A DNA stretch of 64,000 bases from Aricia agestis (Eukaryota > Arthropoda > Insecta > Lepidoptera > Lycaenidae), in NCBI RefSeq assembly GCF_905147365.1, contig NC_056421.1, forward strand, positions 13,906,001 through 13,970,000, read 5' to 3'. Positions 21,933 to 32,937 of the stretch are shown piece by piece. Numbering within the stretch: position 1 is the first letter of the stretch; every line of letters begins with the position of its first letter. The notes beneath the pieces are model-generated. The model was not told the DNA's origin. It saw only the letters and a program-made list of their open reading frames with translations, and ran no database searches. The position numbers and the translations under genes were made by a program.

Positions 21933-22757
21933 AGGGTTCCGTACCCAAAGGGTAAAAACGGGACTCTTTTTTTTTATGAAATAAGGGGGCAAACGAGCAA
22001 ACGTGTCACCTGATGGAAAGCAACTTCAGTCGCCCATGGACACTCGCAGCATCAGAAGAGCTGCAAGTGCGTTGCCGGCCTTTTAAGAGGGAATAGGGTA
22101 ATAGGGGAGGGTAGGGAAGGGAATAGTTGTGGGTAGGGAAGGGAATAGGGTAAGGGTTAGGGGATTGGGCCTCCGGTAAACTCACTCACTCGGCGAAACA
22201 CAGCGCAAGCGCTGTTTCACCCCGGTTTTCTGTGAGAACGTGGTATTTATCCGGTCGAGCCGGCCCATTCTTGCCGAAGCATGGCCTTTCCACATATAAC
22301 TAACACTCTATTACTAAGACTTCGATGTCTGTCTGTCCGTCTGTCTGTCTCCAGGCTGTAACTCAAGAACGTTAATAGCTAGGGAGATGAAATTTTCACA
22401 GATTAAATAATATGTATATCTGTTGCCGCTATAACAACAAGCACTAAAAACAAAATAAATTAAATATTTAAGGGGGGCTCCCATACAACAAACGTGATTT
22501 TTTTGCCATTTTTTGCTCGATATAAATGATAAATTGTCATCATTTATGGCAGAAAAATCACGTTTGTTTAGATAGGCACCTAAAATAATCACAAAATACT
22601 AAATTGTATTTATACTTTAATAATTAATAATAAAATTTAATTAAAATAAATAAAGGGGGCCTCCCATACAAAAAACACATTTTTTTCCTATTTTTGTTCT
22701 ATAATGGTGCGGAACCCTTCGTGCTCGAGTCCAACTCGTACTTGACCGATTTTTAAA
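21933..22757 (+). repeat. C repeat split by an A SINE
   Basis: GGGTTCCGTACCCAAAGGGT..AAACGGGACTC stops at 21966. CTATTACTAAGACTTCGATG resumes at 22308 and continues through CTGTTGCCGCTATAAC to GGTGCGGAACCCTTCGTGC..GACCGATTTTT. The uninterrupted order is seen at 37998-38490. Confidence 0.9.
21967..22303 (-). mobile_element. A SINE inserted in C, ACTC duplication
   Basis: Reverse full-length copy. ACTC lies immediately outside both ends (21963-21966, 22305-22308). Confidence 0.9.
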
Positions 22758-22758
22758 A

Positions 22759-22950
22759 TACTAGATGACATCCACAACCCCGTTGCATCAAAATTCAATT
22801 ATCGCGCGTGAACCGTACATTTTCCAGGATAAAGACTATCATATTACAATATGTCCTTTTCCGGATTGAAAGTATCTCCATATGAAATTTCAGCAAAATC
22901 GGTTCAGTAATTTAGGTGTGAAGAGGTAACAGACAGACAGAAAGAAAAAC
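22759..22950 (+). repeat. D repeat, forward half of an inverted pair
   Basis: TACTAGATGACATCCACAAC to GAGGTAACAGACAGACAG. It follows the C repeat directly. Confidence 0.87.
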
Positions 22951-22965
22951 TCACTATATCTTATC

Positions 22966-23155
22966 CACACTAACATTATAAATGCGAATGTGTGTTTGTC
23001 TGTCAGTCTGTTGCGAACCGATTTAACTGAAATTTGGTATGGAGATACTTTGAGTCCCGGGAAAGGACATAGGATACTTTTTATCCCGGAAAAATGTACG
23101 GTTCCCGGGTGATAAACGAATTTTGGCGCTACGGAATTGCGGGCTTCATCTTATT
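22966..23155 (-). repeat. D repeat, reverse half of an inverted pair
   Basis: CCACACTAACATTATAAATG..GTTTGTCTGTCAGTCTGT to GGAATTGCGGGCTTCATC, reverse orientation. With the preceding copy it makes a ~190-bp imperfect inverted repeat with only ~15 bases between. Confidence 0.88.
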
Positions 23156-23340
23156 AAGTAAGCATAATAATATTATAAGTATGAAATGGATGTATATTTT
23201 ATATACTTTGTCTTGGCATCTCTACTAGGGCACGTCTCAAGGCCAGGCGCCCTTGGCCCGGCCTCCACAGGCTCACAACATATTCCCCTAATTGTAACAT
23301 ATCTCCTGTAAAGCCTTCGAGTCAGCTGTACTGTAAATGT

Positions 23341-23707
23341 ACGCCTCCGTGGTCTAGTGGTTAGAGCGTCGATCTCGACTCCGGAGGTCGTGGGTTCGAA
23401 TCCCGCGTTGGAAACATGTTATTTCCAAGTTTGGTTAGGACAATGCAGGCTGATCACCTGATTGTCTGACAAGTAAGATGATCCATGCGTCGGATGGGCA
23501 TGTAAAAAAGTCGGTCCTGCGCCTGATCTCTCGCCAGTCGTGTCGGTCTTCCGTCCCACTGGGTTATGAGAGTAAAAGGAATAGAGAGTGCTCTTGTGTA
23601 CTGCGCACACACTTGGGCACTATAAAATTACTCCTGCGTACCTGGCCTGGTTTCAATGAAACCGGCCACCGTCACCGAAACCGGTGTGGGGAGTATTATT
23701 ATTATTA
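23341..23707 (+). mobile_element. B SINE, complete
   Basis: Best copy in the window: head ACGCCTCCGTGGTCTAGTGG, GTTCGAATCCCGCG B box, GGACAATGCAGGCTGATCAC body, GGGCACTATAAAATTACTCC, and a (ATT)n tail. Likely tRNA-derived and Pol III transcribed when active. Confidence 0.93.
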
Positions 23708-23895
23708 CTGTAAATGTACTTGAATATTCTCCACATCGTAAAATACACTTTGAGTTCGTATGTCAAAGTTGATTTCAGGTTGCATCGTTTTTAATTTGTC
23801 GCAAAGCGAAATGTTGAAGTTGTTTGATTTTTCGCCAATTTTCGAAATCATGGCCCTTTGTAGCGTAATGTATAGTACTTGTTCATGCCGTATAC

Positions 23896-24191
23896 CATAA
23901 AGTTAAAATACCTAGCGGAATAGAGAGACAAAGGCCTGAGCAAGAGAGATGTCACTATCTGTAACACTGCATGGTAAAAAGAGACGTGTGATACATGACA
24001 GCAGCATTCTTTTTTTGACGTCCAGTCGGCACGTGCCGCACGTTGACAATTTAATCTCATGGAATTCATGTTCAATCATGCTTGTGTAAGTGTATACGTA
24101 CACATATTTTTCACACAGATGAAAACCAATTTCGATTTCGTTTGACAGCTCGAGATTGTTGCTCTATTCCGCTAGGTATATTAACTTTATG
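23896..24191. mobile_element. 296-bp element with 8-bp duplication CCGTATAC
   Basis: Inverted ends CATAAAGTTAAAATACCTAG and complement (one mismatch, continuing GCGGAATAGAG). CCGTATAC lies at 23888-23895 and again at 24192-24199. An 8-bp duplication with CA..TG ends fits hAT or P-like elements. No coding capacity; a truncated relative lies at 7586-7810. Confidence 0.9.
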
Positions 24192-24334
24192 CCGTATACG
24201 CGCAACGAGCATATTATATCTATCTTGACAATAATAATTGTCAATTGTGTTAAAAATGTGTCCAAATAGTATTGTAGATGGTTTTTATCCGTCGTAAACG
24301 AACTGATATATAAGATAGTTTCATGGAAAGGAGG

Positions 24335-24822
24335 CCTTCCGTCCCAGTGGGTTATGAGAGTAAAGGAATAGAGAGTGCTCTTGTGTACTGCGCACACACT
24401 TGGGCACTATAAAATTACTCCTGCGTAGCTGGCCTGGTTTCAATGAAACCGGCCACCGTCACCGAAATCATACGTGGGAGAGCCATGCTTCAGTACGAAT
24501 GGGCCGGCTCGACCGGAGAAATACTACGTTCTCACAGAAAACCGGCGTGAAACAGCGCTTGCGCTCAGTGAGTGAGTTTACCGGAGGCCCAATCCCCTAC
24601 CCCATTCCTATCCCTGCCTTCCCCTATTCCCTTCCCTACCTTCCCCTATTCCCTTCCCTTCCCTACCCTCCCCTTTTACCCTATTCCCTCTTAAAAGGCC
24701 GGCAACGCACTTGCAGCTCTTCTGATGCTGCGAGTGTCCATGGGCGACGGATGTTGCTTTCCATCAGGTGACCCGTTTGCTCGTTTGCCCCCTTATTTCA
24801 TAAAAAAAAATCGGTGTGGGAG
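24335..24822 (+). mobile_element. B SINE 3' part split by an A SINE
   Basis: Begins inside the B body (CTTCCGTCCCAGTGGGTTAT), reaches GCCACCGTCACCGAAATC, and resumes at 24808 with ATCGGTGTGGGAG. The upstream tRNA head is absent. Confidence 0.9.
24470..24807 (+). mobile_element. A SINE inserted in B, AAATC duplication
   Basis: ATACGTGGGAGAGCC to poly-A. AAATC precedes the head and follows the A-run, and the B sequence is continuous across the removed element. Confidence 0.92.
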
Positions 24823-24871
24823 CAATTTTTTTTTCATGGAAAGAAAATATACGCAACTCTCATATGAAACC

Positions 24872-24873
<2 letters not shown>

Positions 24874-24916
<43 letters not shown>

Positions 24917-25246
24917 AAATAAGGGGGCAAACGAGCAAACGGGTCACCTGATGGAAAGCAACTTCCGTCGCCCATGGACACTCGCAGCATCAGAAGAGCT
25001 GCAAGTGCGTTGCCGGCCTTTTAAGAGGGAATAGGGTAATAGAGGAGGGTAGGGAAGGGAAGGGAAGGGAATAGTTGAGGGTAGGGAAGGGAATAGGGTA
25101 GGGGTTAGGGGATTGGGCCTCCGGTAAACTCACTCACTCGGCGAAACACAGCGCAAGCGCTGTTTCACGCCGGTTTTCTGTGAGAACGTGGTATTTATCC
25201 GGTCGAGCCGGCCCATTCGTGCCGAAGCATGGCTCTCCCACGTATA
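24874..25246 (-). mobile_element. A SINE with a 40-base poly-T
   Basis: The homopolymer at 24874-24913 is the complement of an unusually long poly-A, followed by a complete reverse A copy ending CTCTCCCACGTATA. It faces the forward copy at 24470-24807 across about 66 bases. Confidence 0.92.
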
Positions 25247-25679
25247 AAGACGTAAGAAACGAAGAATTTACCTAGTAATTATTATAAAGAGGATAATAAT
25301 GTTTGTTAATATCGAATAGGCTCCTTAACTCCTTACTTACTCCTAACTTTAAAAAAAGTAAAAACATTTGGTCTTTGAATTTTACTGTCAAGCGGTTACT
25401 TTTAATTTTTTTTTCATTTATTTTTAATTACATTATTAACAACTTACTTAATAACAACTTTGTATTACTTTTATGCATCACTATGTTATCCCTCATTTCG
25501 TCTACGTCGTCGTGTGACCGAACCCTAGGGGTAAATTCACATTACAACGTCGCGATGCCTTGAGATGCAATGTGTATTTAACCTAAGTCACAACTCACAA
25601 TGAACATCTATTATGAAGTCGCAAGAAAATAGTGTTTTGAAATAAAAACTGTGTTTTAATGAAAGCGTAACATAAAAAA
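25247..25679. other. No gene supported
   Basis: AT-rich; an 86-codon frame at 25303-25563 is stop-limited only by chance and shows no motif. Confidence 0.45.
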
Positions 25680-25864
25680 GTGAGCACACTGAGACGGGCC
25701 GTGCCGGGGCTCAGCGTGCCGGGGCTCATCGGAAAAATGCACGTATCGCACACTGTGTCGGGGCGCAGCGGATTTCCGCTTCCATACAAATTGTATGGAG
25801 GCGGATTTTTGCGATGAGCCCCGGCACGCTGAGCCCCGGCACGGCCCGTCTCAGTGTGCTCACT
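25680..25864. mobile_element. GC-rich palindromic MITE
   Basis: About 50-base inverted arms beginning TGAGCACACTGAGACGGGCC and mirrored at the right end. The core is CTTCCATACAAATTGTATGGAGG. A longer relative lies at 53863-54305. Confidence 0.88.
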
Positions 25865-26222
25865 CCATAAGTCTTCGTTAGTGCCGGTGCCGGTTTACAT
25901 GTAATGGTGATATATGCGGGCAAGTTAACGCTGATCTGGGGAGCGATTCTTATGCCACGAATTTCGCTTCGATTACTGTTGTACTTGGAGTCCGAGTACA
26001 ACAGTAATCGCGTGTATTATGTATAGGGGAAACAAGAGAAAAAAAAAAATCTTGGACGCACTGCTTTTTGCGGTTTTAGGCACGAGGGAAATCGAGAGAT
26101 CAAGTGAGATTCGAAGTATGAGAATCTGACCCTCATAAGTCAAAAAGTTCTTAATATAAAGCCTACCAAAACACTCTATACAAAATCTACATCTCATAAC
26201 TTATTTAAAGATATTTAAGATT
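25865..26222. other. Nothing recognised
   Basis: Contains a direct/inverse pair around 25975-26010 (ACTGTTGTACTTGGAGTCC / ACTCCAAG..-like GAGTACAACAGT), a small hairpin. Confidence 0.45.
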
Positions 26223-26566
26223 ATTATACGTGGGAGAGCCATGCTTCGGCACGAATGGGCCGGCTCGACCGGAGAAATACCACGTTCTCACAGAAAACCG
26301 GCGTGAAACAGGGCCTGCGCTGTGTTTCGCCGAGTGAGTGAGTTTACCGGAGGCCCAATCCACTACCCTATTCCCTTCCCTACCCTCTCCTATTCCCTTC
26401 CCTTCCCTTCCATCCCTACCCTCCTTTATTACCCTATTCCCTCTAAAAGGCCGGCAACGCACCTGCAGCTCTTCTGATGCTGCGAGTGTCCATGGGCGAC
26501 GGAAGTTGCTTTCCATCAGGTGACCCGTTTGCTCGTTTGCCCCCTTATTTCATAAAAAAAAAAAAA
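26223..26566 (+). mobile_element. A SINE
   Basis: Full-length forward copy, TTATACGTGGGAGAGCC to a 13-base poly-A. Confidence 0.92.
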
Positions 26567-26870
26567 TTGCCATAAAATCTTCATATAATAAATAATGAAT
26601 ATAATAATATTATGTATGAAGCCGTTTGGCTTGCTAGCTTTAAAGTTAGGTAAAAGGCATTTTTTCTTAAATAAAGCTGCAACCAGTAGAATGGATATAA
26701 CTCATCTTGTTTCAGTTCTGAGAATGTAGGCCAATACCCTTTAATAAAAAAAATGTAAAAAAGTAAAAGTACCAATTTCCGTACTCCTCAAAAGGCGGTT
26801 GTTGCTTTAACTCTACCTTTAACTACATAAAATTAAAAAGTTAAAAAGAGTTCCAAATTCAAATATTCCA
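26567..26870. other. Nothing recognised
   Basis: AT-rich. Confidence 0.5.
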
Positions 26871-27510
26871 CAGGTGCGACGCAGGAAGCGGAAGGTCATT
26901 GTGTAAATCTCAATTAACACGGCCACCGAGATCCTGTGGCATGCGCAGGCGCTGCCGAATTGGTTAGGGCTCTTATACTCACTTGAGACATGACAGTCTT
27001 AAGTAAGACCGTCTAAAGCAACACATTCACAACATATTTTGGTATATTGTATTATATTATTTTTGACATGTCTGTGTATGTTTGTAGCGTCCAATCGGGT
27101 GGGCCGATTTTGATCTAGTTTAGCACTCTCGCCACAAAGTGAATTTCAGTTCCTTTGTGGTGAGAGTGCCGACTCAAGTTTTATCCATCTTCGAGGTGGA
27201 GGAGTTCTGGCCCGCCGGTGTAGTTTACCGGAGGTTCCGGGGGAGGCTCCCGAACGAAGCGCGCATCACGTCGCCGAAAGAGACTTTACGTGATAAAGTG
27301 TATTGTGATTGTGTGTGTGAATGTGTAAATAATATATATTAGGATAAAATTGTTCGGCGTGCATTCGTTGTCTGATTGCCATAACACAAGTTTTTACTTA
27401 GCATGGGATTAGACGACGTGATGTACGCTACATAGCTTTTATACTATTGTTACATAATATCAATACTAGCTACCTAGCTTAATAAAGAATTTGAATTTGA
27501 AAGAATTTGA
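26871..27510 (+). repeat. Probable LINE or SINE 3' region with TTTGAA tail
   Basis: CCACAGGTGCGACGCAGGAAG..CGCAGGCGCTGCCGAATTGG is a motif I associate with lepidopteran dispersed repeats. The segment ends AATAAAGAATTTGAATTTGAA, a polyadenylation-like signal running into a TTTGAA microsatellite, typical of LINE 3' ends. A 67-codon frame at 27139-27342 lies within and is probably not a host gene. The boundary at 26871 is approximate. Confidence 0.45.
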
Positions 27511-27978
27511 GTTTTTCCTTCTTTGCTTTATAACCGGTATGATTAAGAGTTCTTTGCCATTATTCATAATTTTTGCACCATGCTGAACAATTTCAAGTCA
27601 AAATTTCAAAGTTTTTAGTGAGCGATAACCCTAAAGTCACTGAATACGGTGCCGTTCCACCCGCTTCTTATAAGGGTCATTAAACGCTGATTATGATCTA
27701 AGAAAAATATTTTTACCAAAACATTTGAGGTTACTTTTTATACAACAATCCTTGTATTTGTTAATACTCATTAGCATAATATTATTAATTATATTTTTTA
27801 ATGTAACTTTGTTACCCAGATTGGAAAAATAATTATTATTTTTACTTATATACTTACTTGAAACGGACTTCCAAGTTGAAAACTATAATATTCTCCAATG
27901 AACCTAAAAATAAGTATTAAAAAATTCCTGCATTTTTCTGAATTCGCCTAAACATAACAAGATTTATGCACTCAATCT
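27511..27978. other. Nothing recognised
   Basis: AT-rich, no frame or repeat supported. Confidence 0.5.
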
Positions 27979-28110
27979 AAGGGCCTGTTTCACCACTTCC
28001 TGATAAGGCTATCCATCAATTAACTTGACAGATCAAGTATGGAGAATCTGTCAAAGAAGTTTTGAATAGCCTATTAGGCACTTTATCAGAAAATGGTGAA
28101 ACAGGCCCTT
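27979..28110. mobile_element. Short palindromic MITE, AGGGCCTGTTTCACCA ends
   Basis: AGGGCCTGTTTCACCA at the left and TGGTGAAACAGGCCCT at the right, with TA on both outer sides. The interior CTTGACAGATCAAG is itself palindromic. Confidence 0.88.
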
Positions 28111-28309
28111 AATATTATAACTACTTACCAGCTAACCTAATCGAATCTATAACCGAATATATGAATTTTTAGTCCTGGTTTTCACTTAGTTTGTATTTGG
28201 ATACAAATAAAGTGATTGAATCTTTTTGTATTAATTGCGACTAATGAAAACTCTAAACCCGCACTTAATATGCATCGAAAATGAATCATACAACCTTTTC
28301 ATAATATTT

Positions 28310-28500
28310 AAGGCGTCGACCGATTACCTTGGCCGTGCTTAACCAAAATTTCCGAGATTTGTAATTCAAATCTCTTCGTAGAAGCGCAGTTCGCGGTGCG
28401 CGCGCGCAGGAGTCGCACGCGTGTTGTGTGTGTGTGTGTGTGTGCGAGTGTCAATGTGTGAGTAAATAATAGACTGTGCTTATATTGTGCAACACCTTGA
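28310..28500 (+). promoter_or_regulatory. Possible promoter and non-coding first exon
   Basis: A sharp GC-rich island in AT-rich DNA. AAGCGCAGTTCGCGG fits an insect initiator (KCAGTY), followed by CGCGCGCAGGAG, a (TG)n run at about 28415-28443, and TTTG|GTAATT as a weak donor. No TATA box. It is the nearest candidate start for the + strand exons at 39.6 and 39.9 kb, but no link is shown. Confidence 0.3.
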
Positions 28501-30158
28501 TATTTGGTAATTGTTTTGGTTTATTACTTTTGACGGGAAATCATTAAATTAAATATTTTAAATGTTAAGTTATTATAATTTAATGTTTTGTTATGTAAAT
28601 AATGGCTGTAATAAGAATTATTACAATCTAGCATCCTTGTTAACATATTCACAAATAATCAAAAACATTACAAAAGCTTATTGCAAGTACACAGCCTAAA
28701 ACATTTTCACTAACATTACAAATCCAATAACACCTTATTGATCCAAATCGTATTTTTGTTTAGGTGTTATGATCAAATTAAAATACATAATACATACCCT
28801 TGCTCTTGGTAAAATATGTAATGCTATATAAAATGTATTTTATAAGCGCTTGACGTTAAGAACATCAGTTAATCAAAACACTATTGATGTTTGACTAACA
28901 TAGTAACATGTACATTATATAGTAAAAGTAAACATAGCCTGTATTTAACTTGAAGTAAAATACGTCGAATGAAAGAAGAAAATAAAACAAAAAAATATAA
29001 AAAAACGAGCCATCTGATACGAACTTTCTGTGGTGCTACGCCGTAGCAATTTGAAAGCTACATTATGACAGAAAAGTTGTTCAGAAAAGTTTTTAATTAT
29101 ACCCTCTAGACATTATATTATTATGTAGAAAATTACATGATAAACAGCATAATATTACATTTACTACTAATACTTTGCTGCTACGACACAATTAATGACG
29201 CAATCTGTATATTTATTCCGAAACTTACGCCGGTAACCTACCGGTTACGCTTTCCGAGCTAAAAACTAGCATAATAAATGTCCTTTTTCGGGTCTCAATA
29301 TAACTTCATTTCAGATTTTATTAAAATCAGTTCAGCGGATTTAGCTTAAAGAAGTAACGTACAGCCAGATAGGAATACTTTCGCATTTATAATGGTATGG
29401 ATTATCCCAGAAACCATCCTAATTCTTGCGTATTGTAGAAGTTTAACCCAAAAACAAATACGAACTAATGGGGCTCAAGGTGTGCCCCAAACTGTGTCCA
29501 ATTACTGAAACTTTTAATGAGTTGCCCCGGTGCCTTAACTCTCATTACCTGCAACCAAAATGAAAAGGGACAGGGAACACGTGAAAATAAAGAATACAAT
29601 GGTATGTTTACCGGAATTACCTTTGTTTTTAACTCTTGATAGAATAATATTTTGAAAAAATTAACGATGTAGAGTTTTCCTAGTGTTACCCAAAAGAAGC
29701 TAGTTGGTAGCGTAAAAAATCGTGCAAAACAGTTCGTCTGAATTCCTATGGTCTGCCCTAGCTAGCTTCATGTTGTTAATTACAAACGAAATTTCTAAGA
29801 AGAAATTCATAGAATCCAGTAGTCTTGCAGCAAACGTCGTTTGCTGAAGTCTTATGTGAAATGTCGTTTGGACTGCATCTTTACCAAGAACTACCAAGTT
29901 TATAGTTACTACCGAGTGTAGAACCTCTCAAGCTCAAATTCAACAAGCTGTCAGGGCCTAGAAGGCTCAATTTGAAGCATACCTGTGCTGGAATGTATAA
30001 GCTGTTATAAAATCCTTCCTATATGACCTCAAATAGGCGACACCGAAGTGGGCACCATGCGCGTGCGCATACTAAGCAGCCGCTTGTCAGTCCGAACGCG
30101 GACAAGTGACGACACAGTACACACACACAGTGACGTGGACAGACAGACAATTAAACAC
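28501..30158. other. No gene supported; one D copy inside
   Basis: AT-rich, except the D repeat at 29274-29402 and a CG-richer strip at 30040-30130 (GCGCGTGCGCAT). Confidence 0.45.
29274..29402 (+). repeat. D repeat, 3' half
   Basis: AATGTCCTTTTTCGGGTCTC..AAAATCAGTTCAGCGGATTT..CGCATTTATAATGGTATGG. Confidence 0.7.
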
Positions 30159-30161
30159 TAA

Positions 30162-30307
30162 CCCCCTTACTAATAAACGCTGTATAAGCTTTGAATAATT
30201 ATACAGTGTTTTGTCTTCTTCAATCCAATTAAAAATGTCACTTGTGTGACAGGAACAAAACACTGTATATGTATTCAAAGCTTATACAACGTTTATTAGT
30301 AAGGGGG
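30162..30307. mobile_element. Palindromic MITE with TAA duplication
   Basis: Same family as 10557-10728. Ends CCCCCTTACTAATAAACG, exact TAA at 30159-30161 and 30308-30310. The interior has AAAACACTGTATA and CAAAGCTTATAC in inverse orientation. Harbinger-like. Confidence 0.92.
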
Positions 30308-30310
30308 TAA

Positions 30311-31235
30311 ATGTGTATACTACTATCAAGAAATTGGTAGGTAGACACTCTAGATAGACCTATGTAATTTTGTCGGGTTTGTAAAGCTCAGACAGATCTC
30401 GACTAATATTGACTTGACAAAACTTGAGCACAGATTACTAAATAGTCGACTTGGTAATTAAAACTAATTCTGTTTTTAAAAGTGGTATTAATTCGATAGA
30501 TTCTCGCGCTTTAAAAAATAGTTCAGATAAGGCTATTTTTGCGAATCTGTAGGCGTAAACGTGCATCAAGAAAAAACACACAAGTAAATAAATAAAACAA
30601 CATTTTTTTTAAATTGCAGCAGTCAGATACAAAACCTTACATTTAGAATATGCCCTGTAGGTTATCAAACGGCTTCTGATAATGATGATGATGATCATGA
30701 ATATAAAAATATCCACAATAATAACTTCCTCAATAAAAGTCGGTTAAATGTAAGGCATTCACAATAATCAATTCGGTACCGTGTCGATCGACCTCGACCA
30801 CCCAACACCAAAACAAAGTTACATAATTACAAAATTGCTCTTCACTGAACATCATAATTACTGACCTGCAATTAAGGTCATAAGAACAAGTGCTGAGTGC
30901 CCACTCTCTGGACATTTTGGGCAAATGGGCATTTCGGTTTCAAATTATAAACCATTATAAATGAATGAAATTCTTTGATAAGTTTGAATTATTCCAATGA
31001 CCCCAGAGAGATTCAGAAAGGCCTCTCTTAACGTTGGGCCATGTTGGAAAGCCAATACTACCATGATTATTGATTGCGAAGGCGTCTATAGATTGCATGA
31101 TAGGAAGAAATCGTGTGCCAACGTAGAATATGACCCTCTAAAGTGTAAACGTTGAAACTTTGTTCGTGTAGAAATCTATAAGAATTACGAGTATATCTTA
31201 AAATGAAGTTAATTTTACCGCAATAAAATTAAACT
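30311..31235. other. No gene supported
   Basis: AT-rich; frames under 65 codons. Confidence 0.5.
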
Positions 31236-31506
31236 ATCCCACTAAGACTTTTCATGTAAAATGTTACCTCGACGACCACAAAAGGTTTGCCCTGGGAAAA
31301 AGACATGATCTAATGTAGAGCCAAGCTTCTGAATCTACGCGGCCTAACTCTATCAAACCTAACTCCAACAAATTCTGCATATCATTACCGATATGTAGAA
31401 TTTGGAGGAGGTTGGAGGCTCTACATTAGATCTGATGTCTTTTTCACAAGGCAAACCTTTTGTGGTCGTCGAGATAATATTTTACATGAAATGTTTTTGG
31501 TGGGAT
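31236..31506. mobile_element. Palindromic MITE, ATCCCAC ends, ~85-bp arms
   Basis: ATCCCACTAAGACTTTTCAT, GACGACCACAAAAGGTTTGC and AGACATGATCTAATGTAGAG are mirrored in order at the right half. The centre holds GAATCTACGCGGCC and CATATCATTACCGATATG. No target duplication resolved. Confidence 0.85.
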
Positions 31507-32439
31507 TTCAGTACTTTTTGTAAGTTGCTACTTGCTTGGTAGTTTTTTTAGTGTTTTTTATTATTATTTTTTATTAAGAGATTTTTAGTTAATGTCCATC
31601 CCGTGTAAATTTTCAGGTCCTAATTCATAAAATTTTCGAAAGTCTTATAATATTTAAACTTCCATTACCTAAACTTATTTTACGGCGTATAACCAAATTT
31701 CGGCGTATTTTAGATATCAATAAAATCTAAAGTATAAGAGCCATGATTCAATTGAAACTTTGTATGCTTAATAAGTCTATTGATGACATCATATCCTGAA
31801 AATATGAACTATCTGCTACAACGGAAACCAATTCTATTAATGTTAAAAAAAACGGCGAAACACTTTGAGAAATGGTATGTCCTTGCGCTACGCTTGGCTC
31901 GTCTCGGCGGGTGCACTGCCGTGCACCCAGATTCTATTAATCCCATCTTGAGACTTTTTTTAACCTTTATATTTTATCAATAAAAATTAAATGTTATACG
32001 GCGCAATATAAGCTTATACAAGTGTTACTTGTACTTACTTTACTTAATAAAATGTTTCATACAAAATTTCATCTAAAAGGCAACAGCGACAGACGAACCG
32101 ATTCCCAGCTTTAGAATTTAACCCGCCATGCCATATAATACTCATACCTTTTGATTTACAAAGAACAAAAAACTTATAAATTAAAATTCCTTAAACCGTG
32201 TTATATTTATACGTTTTGTTATTAGATATGGAGATAAAATCTGTCCGACTGTACGTAACCTCCACGCCCTAACGCGTTGTAAAAAACGTCAGTAATTACT
32301 AACCGCAAGTTAAATTGAGATTAAACTTTAACCGGCTCTGTTTAACTATTATCTTTGATAAAGAAGAGTTTATATTAGTAGTGAAATTAGTTAATTACGT
32401 CATACATTTCTTTAAAATATGAAACAATATAATTCATCA
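31507..32439. other. No gene supported
   Basis: AT-rich; a 67-codon frame at 31780-31983 is unremarkable. Confidence 0.45.
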
Positions 32440-32632
32440 CGCTAAGAGAATGTGGAAAAAACGGGGGAAATTATTTGAAATGGCTTATCTCGCGAACTAC
32501 TGGAGCAATTTTTATGTTATTTGGCACAGATAAGAAGTAGACCACGTAAAGAATCATAGGCTATCGATTTTAATTATTTTTTCAGTGGCTCTATATATTA
32601 TACACCCGTGCGACGCCGGGGCGGGTCGCTAG
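32440..32632 (+). mobile_element. Helitron 3' end (non-autonomous)
   Basis: Ends ACCCG-TGCGACGCCGGGG-CGGGT hairpin, two bases, then CTAG followed by T in the host. A hairpin plus CTRR terminus inserted before T is the Helitron signature. Upstream CTTATCTCGCGAACTACTGG and TTATGTTATTTGGCACAGAT are likely part of it; the 5' TC end was not located. Confidence 0.75.
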
Positions 32633-32744
32633 TTTTTTAATAAAATACCCAAACAACACCTAAAATAGCCATTCATTTGGCTACGCTTTTGCGTTGACAT
32701 GCCATGTCTATAATTATTATTCTGCTAATGGCTATTACATATTG

Positions 32745-32930
32745 ACGGTAACTTTATTCGACCGCGCATTTTTCCTTGATAAAAACTATGTCCTTTTCCG
32801 GGACCCAAATGTTTTTGGTAGTGCTATCTCCACTCCACACCACTACCAAAAGCATTCAATGATTTAACATAGTACATAGATGTAAACAGACGAACAGATA
32901 CACAGAACAGAAAACTTTCCTACGTTTTTC
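32745..32930 (+). repeat. D repeat, diverged
   Basis: CGACCGCGCATTTTTCCTTG, ATGTCCTTTTCCGGGACCC and the AACAGACG..CAGA end. It carries a local hairpin TTTTGGTAGTG / CACTACCAAAA. Confidence 0.55.
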
Positions 32931-32937
32931 TATTCAC

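Noticed and set aside
23341..23415. Possible tRNA gene (A and B boxes present)
   Set aside because: The acceptor stem does not close and the sequence continues into the B SINE body with an ATT tail; it is a SINE head.
24400..24771. 123-codon + frame
   Set aside because: It spans the B/A SINE junction; the residues are SINE translation (same peptide recurs at 9.5, 16.2 and 26.4 kb).
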